Of a stretch of 64,000 bases of DNA, positions 10,699-18,799 are shown piece by piece (the first letter of the stretch is position 1; every line of letters begins with the position of its first letter). The stretch spans positions 2,356,001 through 2,420,000 of the forward strand of contig JAWNGF010000004.1 in the NCBI GenBank assembly GCA_037039685.1. Direction: 5' to 3'. The position numbers and the translations under genes are program-made. The stretch is from Ceratobasidium sp. AG-K. Taxonomy: Eukaryota; Basidiomycota; Agaricomycetes; Cantharellales; Ceratobasidiaceae. A model generated the notes under the pieces. It was given only the letters and a program-made list of their open reading frames with translations. It made no database searches and was not told the DNA's origin.

Positions 10699-11463
10699 CT
10701 ACTGGATCCCACAATCCTTGCCTTTTGCAAGCATGTACTCCTCCAGTCCCTCGTCCTCCTCCAAGGTAAGGTCGATGGGATTGAAGCTGGTATTGCCTGG
10801 TTCGTCCGAGAATTTCTCCCATTCCTCCCAGGTCTCCTCCTTTGTCCAGTCCGCCTTGGCCCAGTCCAAAACCCTCTTCTGGGCCTCCACGAATTCTCCA
10901 TCCCACTGGCGTACGTCGGGCTCAGCCTCCTTCCATGCCGACACATCAGTCTCCTCCTTCTTCCACCAGTAAGGCTCCCAATCGATCTTCTCCTTCTGGT
11001 ACCTGCCCCTCTCCATCCTCCAGTCGCTCAGGTCCTTCTCGTAGTTGGCGTCCCAAGCGTCGTTCCATCTAGGTCGGAGCATTGGCTGCCTTCCGTCGTA
11101 CCCGGGTACCCATTCGCTCGAATACGCTCCTTCTTGTCCCCATTCAACCACCCCGAGCATGTGGGTGGAGAGGAGGACGACCTCGGAGACCTGGAAAGCC
11201 GCGCACCCTCGGCAGACGAATATATCCTTCCGTAGGAGTTGCATGCGTGTTGGCCACTTCTTTCCGACCCATTGGAATTCTCCCAGGTCCGAGTGCAGGA
11301 CGTCGTCCGACACCCTAAAGTGCATTCTTCCAGAGCTTTGTTGCGACCTCTTGAAGACGTAGAGGGTGGCCCCGGAGTCGAGGATCCTTGCTGTGGCGAA
11401 GGCAGGTCCTTCGAGGACGCGGGTGAGGTTGTTGGTAATGGTGGAGCGGGTGACAGCAGGCAT
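10699..11463 (-). CDS. Third ORF of element D, intact, 254 aa, unknown function
   Basis: ATG is the complement of 11461-11463 and the stop TAG is at 10699-10701. It is nearly identical to the E copy. Like the others it is soluble-looking, Trp-rich and acidic toward the end, with one CRGC pair. It starts inside pol and overlaps it by 436 nt in a different frame, so it would need its own start site, a spliced or subgenomic RNA, or recoding. An env role is unlikely, as there is no hydrophobic segment. Confidence 0.82.
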   Translation of the reverse strand: MPAVTRSTITNNLTRVLEGPAFATARILDSGATLYVFKRSQQSSGRMHFRVSDDVLHSDLGEFQWVGKKWPTRMQLLRKDIFVCRGCAAFQVSEVVLLSTHMLGVVEWGQEGAYSSEWVPGYDGRQPMLRPRWNDAWDANYEKDLSDWRMERGRYQKEKIDWEPYWWKKEETDVSAWKEAEPDVRQWDGEFVEAQKRVLDWAKADWTKEETWEEWEKFSDEPGNTSFNPIDLTLEEDEGLEEYMLAKGKDCGIQ

Positions 11464-14400
11464 TGCAGAGGGCAAAAAAGATTTAAGGCGTAGAGTTGGT
11501 GGTGTTTCTTGGAATAGTAGCAAGTTTTGCAAGTGATACTACCCGTTTCACTCCTCCTGCCTTTTATCTTCCCTGGAGCGTAGTTAGATGGCGTGGGAGC
11601 TTCGGGGTGTCGGCGTAGGAGGTCCTTGATGATCTTTGAAAGGTGACCAAAATCTTCTGCCCTTTGTTCCGTGTCTTCTTCACTTCCATAACCCTTCCAT
11701 CTGACCCTGTAAAAAAGGCCAACCTTTGTCTCCTTCCAGTCCAAGATCTTCTCTACTTCATATTCTTCTTCTCCTTCCTCTGTTATGATCGGCGGTGGTC
11801 GGGGTTGGTTGCGGCTGAACTCGGTGTCTCTCTTGTAAGGGTTGAGCAAATCGATGTGGAAAACAGGGTGCACCCTCATTGTTGCCGGCAGATCCAGCTC
11901 ATAGGCATGTGATCCTATCTGTCGCTTCACGACAAATGGCCCGTGTTTTTTGTTGTCCAGTTTCTTTGATGGTCTCTTTGTTTGAATGTTTTTTCCCAGT
12001 AGCCATACTAGATCTCCTTCTTGATACTTGTTCTTTGGTTCTTCTCCTGGGAGCTTTTGAGTTTCCATAGATGCAATTGCTTCGTCGTGGATTTTACGCC
12101 ATTTTCCTGTGATGTTGTTTGCTTCTGGAACCGCTGATTCTTCCGCTGAGATGTTCCACAGTGGTTCCCTCCCATAGACGATCTCGAAAGGGGAACTACC
12201 CATTACGCGATGCTTCTGTAGATTATAGCTGAACTCCGCAATCGGTAATAAGTCCGCCCAATCATCCTGTCGGTAGTTGACGAATGATCGTAGCCAGCCT
12301 TCCATCCATTGATTGATTCTCTCCGTTATTCCATCTGTTTGGGGGTGGTAGGCAGTACTGAAACCTGGGCTAGTTCCAATTTTCTCATAAATGGCTTTCA
12401 TAAGTTTGGAATTGAAAGTAGTCCCTCGGTCTGAGGTTGTGCTCTTTGGGAAACCATGCAGTTTCCAAACATTTGTGATGAAAAGATTTGCAAGGTCGCT
12501 TGCCGTGTGAGATTTTTTGCAGGGTATGAAGTGTGCCATTCTTGAGAATCGGTCCACCACTACCAAGATGCTATCTGATCCTCTGGATTTTGGTAACTTC
12601 ACCACGAAGTCGAACGCTATGTCTTCCCACGGTCCTTTTGGAATCTCCAGAGGCTTGATCGGGACTATTGACTTCGATCCCTTTGTCCGCTGGCAGGTCT
12701 CGCAGGATTCCACGTATCTGTTTATGCCTTGCTTCATCCCTGGCCAGAAGTACCTTCTTGATATTAGTTCCAGTGTTCTAGCTTGTCCTTGATGTCCTGC
12801 GATTTTTGAGTCGTGATGAACTCGCATGATGGCCAGTCTGGATTCCTTATCTTCCGGCACGTAGATCCTTCCTTTGAACCATAATAGTCCCTCCTTGAAA
12901 TCATAATCTTTTGCGCTGTGTTGAAGGGTTTTTGGTAACGTTTCCCTTGACTTGCAGATTTCTTTGATTTGCGCCAATCCTTCATCTGTTTCCTGAGCCT
13001 CCCTGATAGTTTCTATAATGTTTGTGTCTACTTGTCCCAAAAATCCTTTGAACCTTTCAACAGATATCATAACTTGTTCAGGCGTTGGAATATCTTCATG
13101 GTCTGACCGTCTTGACAACAGGTCCGGTTTTGATGACAGGATGCCAGGGCGATATATGATGTCAAAGTTATAGGAAGCAAGTAATTGGTGCCATCTTGCG
13201 TGTCGGCGGTTAAACGTTCTTGCTTCCTTCCAGAATTGTAGGTTCCTATGATCGGTGTAGATGGTGATAGGGTCCCTTGTTCCTTCAAGGTACAGCCTCC
13301 AATGTGTTAAAGATTCTATAATTGCCATAAGTTCCTTGTCGTGGACGTCATAGTTGAGCTGAGCCTCGTTGAAAGATTTTGACAGAAAAGCGATAGGGTG
13401 TAGGTAGCCATCCTCTTGTCTTTGCGACAGGATTGCTCCCATTGCTATTCCGCTTGCGTCTGTTTCCAAGAAGAAGGGTTTGTCAGGGTTTGGATGGCGT
13501 AGAGTGGGTTCCTTGCTGATTTCCGCTTTTAGGGCTTCAAAAGCTTCCTGCTGATTGTTTCCCCATTCCCATTTGTTCTCCTTTCTTGTCAAGGTTGTCA
13601 GGGGTTTTGCTAATCGGCTGAAATTCGGTACAAATCTTCGGTAAAAATTTGCGAATCCTAGGAATGCCTGTACTTGCTTGACCGTTCTTGGCTCCTTCCA
13701 TTCTTTTATTGCCCTTACTTTTTCTTCCTCCATAGAGATGCCTGAATCGCTGATTACAAGTCCAGTATATGTCAATTTGGTGACGAAGAACTCGCATTTT
13801 GGAAGCTTTGCAAAAAGATTCTCCTCCAGTAAGATCTTCAGTACTTTTCTGACATCCACGGTATGTTGGCTTCTGTCCTTAGAGAAGACAAGGATGTCGT
13901 CAATGTATACTATGACGCATACGTCGATAAGATCATGGAAAATGTGATTCATATATCTTTGGAAGATGGCGGGCGCGTTCTTCTGTCCGAAAGGCATGAC
14001 GACGTATTCGAACAGTCCTTCTTTTGTTCTGAAAGCTGTCTTCCATTCGTCGCCTTCCCTAATTCTGATATTGTTGAAACCCATGCGTAGATCGATCTTG
14101 GAGAAAATCTTTGCGTCCTTGATTTTATCCAGAAGGTCTTCCATTAGGGGCATAGGGAATCTGTCGTCCTTTGTAATGGCGTTTACTCCTCTGAGGTCTT
14201 GGACGAGTCGTAGTTGGCGAACTGCCCCTGGATTTTTTGGATCAATAGGTTTTTTGACAAAGAAACAAGGGGATGCAATGGGTGATTTGCTTGGTCGAAT
14301 TTTCCCCGCCGCGATTTCTTCATCCAGGTATTCTCTTAGTGCAATAGATTCTGCTGGAGAGAGAGGGATAGGTCTGGCAGGTTTTGGGAGTTCAGCTTCT

Positions 14401-14942
14401 TCCTTGAAGTCGATGGCGCAGTCGTATGGACGGTGATCCGGGATTCTTTTGAATTTCTCTTCACTGAAGACATCGGCAAATTCCTTGAATTCTTCTGGTA
14501 GGTCGTCTATTGATGCCGTTCTTGCTTGTATGGGTTCTGGCCGCCATGATATGTGCTTTGTTTTCCAATCAATGACCGGGTTTGCTTCCTCTAACCATTC
14601 TAACCCCAGGATAAGTTTAGTTTCCCCAGTAGGCATAGCAAAGAAGGCCTGTTTGAAGGTCCTTCCCTCCACATTTAGTTCTAGCTTCGCTTTAAAACGT
14701 ATTTGGTGGGAGAGTTCCTTCCCCTGGATACCAATTACTTTTCGCGGAGTGGAGAGTTCCATGAGTGGAATGTTGTTGGATCGAGCCCACGAGATGTCCA
14801 AGAAGTTCTTTGATGCTCCAGAATCGATGAGGGTTGGGATAGGTTCTGTGATTCCGGCAACGTTCGCGTAAACAATGGTAGATTCATTTGTCGCTCTAAA
14901 GTACATTGTTTCCGTTGCCGGTTCTTTGGTCTCTCCACACAC
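11028..14942 (-). CDS. pol: pol of element D, intact frame, unusual RT residue
   Basis: It is 1304 codons with all catalytic residues in place (protease DSGA, RT YIDD, RNase H acidic residues, integrase HHCC and DD35E, chromodomain cage Tyr-Trp-Tyr). At residue 320 the RT motif MPFGL reads MPFGQ, while the other eight copies have Leu. The position is strongly conserved in Ty3/Gypsy RTs, so D may be weakened despite its open ORFs. A Thr replaces Ile before the second integrase Asp. Confidence 0.93.
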   Translation of the reverse strand: MCGETKEPATETMYFRATNESTIVYANVAGITEPIPTLIDSGASKNFLDISWARSNNIPLMELSTPRKVIGIQGKELSHQIRFKAKLELNVEGRTFKQAFFAMPTGETKLILGLEWLEEANPVIDWKTKHISWRPEPIQARTASIDDLPEEFKEFADVFSEEKFKRIPDHRPYDCAIDFKEEAELPKPARPIPLSPAESIALREYLDEEIAAGKIRPSKSPIASPCFFVKKPIDPKNPGAVRQLRLVQDLRGVNAITKDDRFPMPLMEDLLDKIKDAKIFSKIDLRMGFNNIRIREGDEWKTAFRTKEGLFEYVVMPFGQKNAPAIFQRYMNHIFHDLIDVCVIVYIDDILVFSKDRSQHTVDVRKVLKILLEENLFAKLPKCEFFVTKLTYTGLVISDSGISMEEEKVRAIKEWKEPRTVKQVQAFLGFANFYRRFVPNFSRLAKPLTTLTRKENKWEWGNNQQEAFEALKAEISKEPTLRHPNPDKPFFLETDASGIAMGAILSQRQEDGYLHPIAFLSKSFNEAQLNYDVHDKELMAIIESLTHWRLYLEGTRDPITIYTDHRNLQFWKEARTFNRRHARWHQLLASYNFDIIYRPGILSSKPDLLSRRSDHEDIPTPEQVMISVERFKGFLGQVDTNIIETIREAQETDEGLAQIKEICKSRETLPKTLQHSAKDYDFKEGLLWFKGRIYVPEDKESRLAIMRVHHDSKIAGHQGQARTLELISRRYFWPGMKQGINRYVESCETCQRTKGSKSIVPIKPLEIPKGPWEDIAFDFVVKLPKSRGSDSILVVVDRFSRMAHFIPCKKSHTASDLANLFITNVWKLHGFPKSTTSDRGTTFNSKLMKAIYEKIGTSPGFSTAYHPQTDGITERINQWMEGWLRSFVNYRQDDWADLLPIAEFSYNLQKHRVMGSSPFEIVYGREPLWNISAEESAVPEANNITGKWRKIHDEAIASMETQKLPGEEPKNKYQEGDLVWLLGKNIQTKRPSKKLDNKKHGPFVVKRQIGSHAYELDLPATMRVHPVFHIDLLNPYKRDTEFSRNQPRPPPIITEEGEEEYEVEKILDWKETKVGLFYRVRWKGYGSEEDTEQRAEDFGHLSKIIKDLLRRHPEAPTPSNYAPGKIKGRRSETGSITCKTCYYSKKHHQLYALNLFCPLQCLLSPAPPLPTTSPASSKDLPSPQQGSSTPGPPSTSSRGRNKALEECTLGCRTTSCTRTWENSNGSERSGQHACNSYGRIYSSAEGARLSRSPRSSSSPPTCSGWLNGDKKERIRANGYPGTTEGSQCSDLDGTTLGTPTTRRT

Positions 14943-14969
14943 AGTTAGAGGGAGACCCCTTCTTTTCCC
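14928..14969 (-). promoter_or_regulatory. -1 frameshift signal of D
   Basis: Heptamer GGGAAAA (complement of 14963-14969) in gag phase, spacer GAAGG, and the same stem as E. Confidence 0.8.
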
Positions 14970-16945
14970 GAGCCTTCTTCGATTGTTGCCTCCCTTCCTT
15001 TAACGCTAGGTTCCGTTGTTATCCATTCCTTGGACGGGCATTTGAACGAGCGGTGTCCCTCCTGTCCGCACTTTAAGCAGCGGTTGGTTGCTATTCTTGC
15101 TTTGTATATTTCGTCAGGCAGCCGTTTTGTAGAGGTTTGTCCGCTAGCAGTTGGTTGTGCGGCCTTCTTCCCTGTCGAGGTCTTGATTTGTTGCAATTTC
15201 TGATCAATAGAGATTGCAATTGAGATCCACCGGTCAAGGGAAAGTTCTCGTTCTGTTCCATCTTCATTGATCAGGGTCAGTTCGAAGCGAGCTAGTTCGG
15301 TCTTGACTTCTGACTTCAACCCTTCCTTGAACTGGTTGATCAGAGCTTCTTGTCCCCAGTTTACGTCTACCAGAAGATATCGGAATTCCGAAGCATAGTT
15401 TGCTACAGAGTTGTTCTGCTTGCATTTTCGGATATCTGATTCGGCTTTAGCCTTCTTGTTGGGGTCGCTGAACTGTTCCATGAAGTGTGCCTTGAAACTT
15501 TCCCATGAGGCAAGGTTTTGGTTATTTTCCCTTTGGTTGAGTGATCGTAAGAGAACTTGTGCCCAGTGAGTGGCAGCCTTGTTTTCGGATTTGAAGTTTG
15601 CTAGAGCCTCGCGGATCCTTTCTTCGCTGGAAGTGTATTGATCCCCTAGACGTACAAAGTAGCTCTCCATTTGTGTGATGAACATTTCGGCACCTTCTCC
15701 TTTCTTTCCATCAAAGGCTTCTGGGCGAGTTACCTTGGGACGTCGAGGGCTGCTACCGATGCCTGGGTTCTCGATCAGTCGTTGGATTCTTAATTCTAAT
15801 TCGTCTATCCTGGTAGATTCCGCGTCTGGATGTGGTGGAGAATTTGATCGCCTGGACGGAATCCCGTGTAGGGAAGTTTCGTCAATTTCTTCTTGCATAT
15901 TGTTGATAGCTTCTTGAACTTCCGTGATTTTGGTAGTGAAGGAGGTTCCTTCTTGTCGCAAATTTTCCAGTCCTTGAGTTACTGCCTCGTTCCACTCGAG
16001 TTGCCCTTGTCTGGTAGTGTTGAGTTCTTCGCGTACATTGTTCACAAGTCCTTGAGTGTTGGCAACCTCATTTCGAAGGCGTGTTACGTCTTGTCCGACC
16101 AAAAAAGAATTATGTTCGCCATTTCTTGCCGAGTTCAGAATGTCTGTTAAGGTGCCTTGTAGGGTGTTGATAGAGTTGTTAAAGATTTGTTGGTTGTTTG
16201 CTAGAACCTGTGTGGCTTGTTCTAGCCCACTAAGCCTTCGATCCATGGTGACCCTCATTCCGTCTATAACCCTAAGGGTGGCGTTGTGTCTTCCTTCTAG
16301 GAGGTCGTCTAGGTCGTCTAAATTACTGATTACAGTCCTGCCGCTAGCGCTAGAACTTGAACTTGAGCTTTCCGGATCATCGGCGCCTCGTGGTACCGGG
16401 GCCGACTGCCCGGAGTAACCCTGTGGGACATAGGGTGGTGTTGGAATTACTGGTGTGACTGGCTGGGAAGCTATTGGGATCGGTCCTGCGCTGGTGATGG
16501 TTCCTCCAATTTGAGGGACTGTAGGGACATTGGGAATGTGTGGTGTAGGAGGAGGTCTAATGGGGACAAGCGACACGCCCCCATGAGCTTCAGGTTGGGG
16601 AGAAAAGAACTGCCTCCTAGTTCCTAGTGGCCACAAGGGACGTGATGGTCCTGGACTTCCAGTTGAAATGCGAATCACAGCTGGAGTGGGGTCATTTGTG
16701 AGATCTCCTGGTTCTCTATTTGTGATGGTGGGTTCTTCCTCTTGTACTATTGTCATGTCAGAGATGCCGAAAGCTCCTGGCATTGAAGATCGGCTCTGAG
16801 AGCGTGATTGGGCAGGACCTCCCGCTTGAGCTTGTGCAATGGCTTGCTCGTTTAATGATCCTGTGGGCCTTGCTGCCCGACTGGGTCCTCTTCTTGTTGA
16901 TCTAGTGGATGAGGGACGTGACCCTCCGTCTTCTTGAATAGACAT
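14945..16945 (-). CDS. gag: gag of element D, intact, 666 aa
   Basis: Structural protein of the virus-like particle. In order: a Ser/Arg/Pro-rich N-terminus (about 1-195), a Ser run and a coiled-coil stretch rich in Asn, Gln, Leu and Glu (about 205-360), a Ty3-type capsid domain (about 400-590) and a CX2CX4HX4C zinc knuckle (about 622-635). ATG is 23 nt past the PBS, the first ATG after the leader. TAA at 14945-14947 sits in the loop of the frameshift hairpin. Confidence 0.93.
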   Translation of the reverse strand: MSIQEDGGSRPSSTRSTRRGPSRAARPTGSLNEQAIAQAQAGGPAQSRSQSRSSMPGAFGISDMTIVQEEEPTITNREPGDLTNDPTPAVIRISTGSPGPSRPLWPLGTRRQFFSPQPEAHGGVSLVPIRPPPTPHIPNVPTVPQIGGTITSAGPIPIASQPVTPVIPTPPYVPQGYSGQSAPVPRGADDPESSSSSSSASGRTVISNLDDLDDLLEGRHNATLRVIDGMRVTMDRRLSGLEQATQVLANNQQIFNNSINTLQGTLTDILNSARNGEHNSFLVGQDVTRLRNEVANTQGLVNNVREELNTTRQGQLEWNEAVTQGLENLRQEGTSFTTKITEVQEAINNMQEEIDETSLHGIPSRRSNSPPHPDAESTRIDELELRIQRLIENPGIGSSPRRPKVTRPEAFDGKKGEGAEMFITQMESYFVRLGDQYTSSEERIREALANFKSENKAATHWAQVLLRSLNQRENNQNLASWESFKAHFMEQFSDPNKKAKAESDIRKCKQNNSVANYASEFRYLLVDVNWGQEALINQFKEGLKSEVKTELARFELTLINEDGTERELSLDRWISIAISIDQKLQQIKTSTGKKAAQPTASGQTSTKRLPDEIYKARIATNRCLKCGQEGHRSFKCPSKEWITTEPSVKGREATIEEGSGKEGVSL

Positions 16946-16962
16946 GCTTGTATGTTTGTTTA

Positions 16963-16974
16963 AGCTTGTTTTGT
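16963..16974 (-). other. Self-priming PBS of D
   Basis: 12-nt match to its own LTR at 17138-17149, 2 nt from the LTR edge. Confidence 0.72.
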
Positions 16975-16976
16975 AA

Positions 16977-17433
16977 TGTCGTAAGCTTCTTCTTGGTGGC
17001 TATGAGGCAAGCCGCGATGGAGAGTGGACGGCACTAAGACCTAAGTGACCTCTTGAACCGCAACACACTTAAGCGTCTGTAGGCTCTTGAGGGTAGGGGT
17101 GGTTCTAAGTGTCACTCAGAGGGGATGTTTAGACAAGACAAAACAAGCTGGGGTTACCAGGCTTGTTGGTCCTCTATATATATTCAAGAGGCGGCCGAGT
17201 CATACAGAGCGCAGCCACATGAGTCACAGCAGAAAACCAGTCAGGAGTGTCCATGTGAGTCATGCTGTATGAACAGACATGACTCGTACAAAGCACAGCC
17301 GCGTTACACAATGTAACAGAATAACCACAAGAAGGTGGCAACGCGGCGAACAGAAACGGAAACACAAGACAAGAGAAGGGAACAGGAGGGCAAGACAACA
17401 GGCGAGTCCGATGGAGTGAGCTAGCTCACGACA
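16977..17433 (-). repeat. 5' LTR of element D
   Basis: 457 bp. TATA at about 17175-17183 and the self-primer complement at 17138-17149 (plus-strand coordinates). Confidence 0.96.
17130..17320 (-). promoter_or_regulatory. Promoter region in the 5' LTR of D
   Basis: Same layout as in E on the other strand: TGAGTCA repeats, then TATA at 17175-17183, then the presumed start at 17149, 34 nt on. Would drive the only copy with three open ORFs. Confidence 0.62.
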
Positions 17434-18316
17434 GCTCTCCATTTGTGTGATGAACATTTCGGCACCTTCTCCTTTCTTTCCGTCAAAGGCTTCTGGACGG
17501 GTCACCTTGGGACGACGTGGTCCGCTACCGATGTTTGGGTTCTCGGTTAGTTGTTGGATTCTTAATTCTAATTCGTCGATCCTGGTAGATTCCGCGTCTG
17601 GATGTGGTGGAGAATTTGATCGTCTGGAGGGGATCCCGTGCAGGGATGCTTCGTCCATTTCTTCTCGCATGTTGTTGATCGTTTCCTGGACTTCTGTGAT
17701 TTTGGTAGTGAAGGAGGTTCCTTCCTGTCGTAAGTTTTCTAGTCCTCGTGTTACTGCCTCGTTCCACTCAAGTTGCCCTTGTCTGGTAGTGTCGAGTTCT
17801 TCGCGTATATTGTTCACTAGTCCTTGAGTGTTGGTAACCTCATTTCGAAGGCGGGTTACGTCTTGGCCAATTAGGAAAGAATTATGTTCGCCATTTCTTG
17901 CCGAGTTCAGAATGTCTGTCAAGGTGCCTTGTAGGGTGTTGATGGAATCGTTAAAGATTTGCTGGTTGTTTGCTAGTACTTGTGTGGCCTGTTCTAGGCC
18001 GCTAAGCCTTCGATCCATAGTGACTCTCATTCCGTCTATAACCCTAAGGGTGGCGTTGTGTCTTCCTTCTAGAAGGTCGTCCAGGTTGTCTAGATTACTG
18101 ATTACAGTTCTGCCGCTAGAGCTGGAACTTGAACTCGAGCTTCCTGGATCGCCGGTGTTTTGCTGTACCAAGACCGATTGTCCGGAGTAACCCTGTGGGA
18201 CATACGGCGGTGCTGGGATTGCTGGTGTGACTGGCTGGGAAGTCACTGGAATTGGTCCTGCGCTCGTGATAGTTCCTCCAATTTGGGGTACTGTAGGGGT
18301 ATTGGGGATGTGTGGT
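17434..18316 (-). pseudogene. gag: gag of element C, middle piece
   Basis: This lies between D (right flank gctct) and E (left flank gtggt). It encodes the Pro-rich linker, the Ser run, the coiled-coil stretch and the start of the capsid. The frame is open throughout. Confidence 0.92.
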
Positions 18317-18773
18317 TGTCGTGAGCTAGCTCACGCCATCGGTCTCGCCTGTTGTCTCGCCCTCCTGTTCCCTTCTCTTGTGTTGTGTTTCCGTTTCTGT
18401 TCGCCGCGTTGCCACCTTCTTGTGGTTATTCTGTTACATTGTGTAACGCGGCTGTGCTTTGTACAAGTCATGTCTGTTCATACAGCATGACTCACATGGA
18501 CACTCCTGACTGGTTGACTGCTGTGACTCATGTGGCTGCGTTCTGTATGACTCGGCCGCCTCGTGAATATATATAGAGGACCAACAAGCCTGGTAACCCC
18601 AGCTTGTTTTGTCTCGTCAAAACATCCCCTTTGAGTGACACTTAGAACCACCCCTACCCTCAAGAGCCTACAGACGCTTAAGTGTGTTGCGGTTCAAGAG
18701 GTCACTTAGGTCTTAGTGCCGTCCACTCCTCATCGCGGCTTGTCTCATAGCCACTAAGAAGAAGCTTACGACA
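18317..18773 (+). repeat. 5' LTR of element E
   Basis: 457 bp, TGTCGTGAGC to GCTTACGACA. The ends form a 10-bp inverted repeat with one mismatch. One difference from the 3' LTR. Confidence 0.96.
18433..18612 (+). promoter_or_regulatory. Promoter region in the 5' LTR of E (representative of all LTRs)
   Basis: TATATATA is at 18568-18575. The presumed transcript start AGCTTG at 18601 is 33 nt from the TATA start. Upstream are two perfect TGACTCA sites (18488-18494, 18534-18540), a near match TGACTCG (18548-18554) and an inverted repeat GTTACA-N3-TGTAAC-like at 18433-18447. The start point is inferred from the PBS match, not measured. Confidence 0.65.
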
Positions 18774-18775
18774 TT

Positions 18776-18787
18776 ACAAAACAAGCT
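18776..18787 (+). other. Self-priming PBS of E
   Basis: ACAAAACAAGCT, 2 nt after the LTR. It is perfectly complementary to AGCTTGTTTTGT at 18601-18612, the presumed 5' end of the transcript. Confidence 0.72.
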
Positions 18788-18799
18788 TAACAAACAAAC

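Larger units (their letters stand above)
10200..17433 (-). mobile_element. Element D: full-length chromovirus with all three ORFs open
   Basis: The element is 7234 bp, with 457-bp LTRs (10200-10656 and 16977-17433) that differ at one site. The duplication gctct is at 10195-10199 and 17434-17438. Gag, pol and the third ORF are all uninterrupted, and the PBS, frameshift signal and PPT are present. It is the only copy here with no nonsense or frameshift mutation in an uninterrupted element. Its RT has an unusual Gln in the MPFGL motif. Confidence 0.95.

Noticed and set aside
16950..16976. tRNA-type PBS
   Set aside because: No TGG-type tRNA 3' complement follows the LTR, while a perfect 12-nt self match exists. 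I could not check the host tRNA set.
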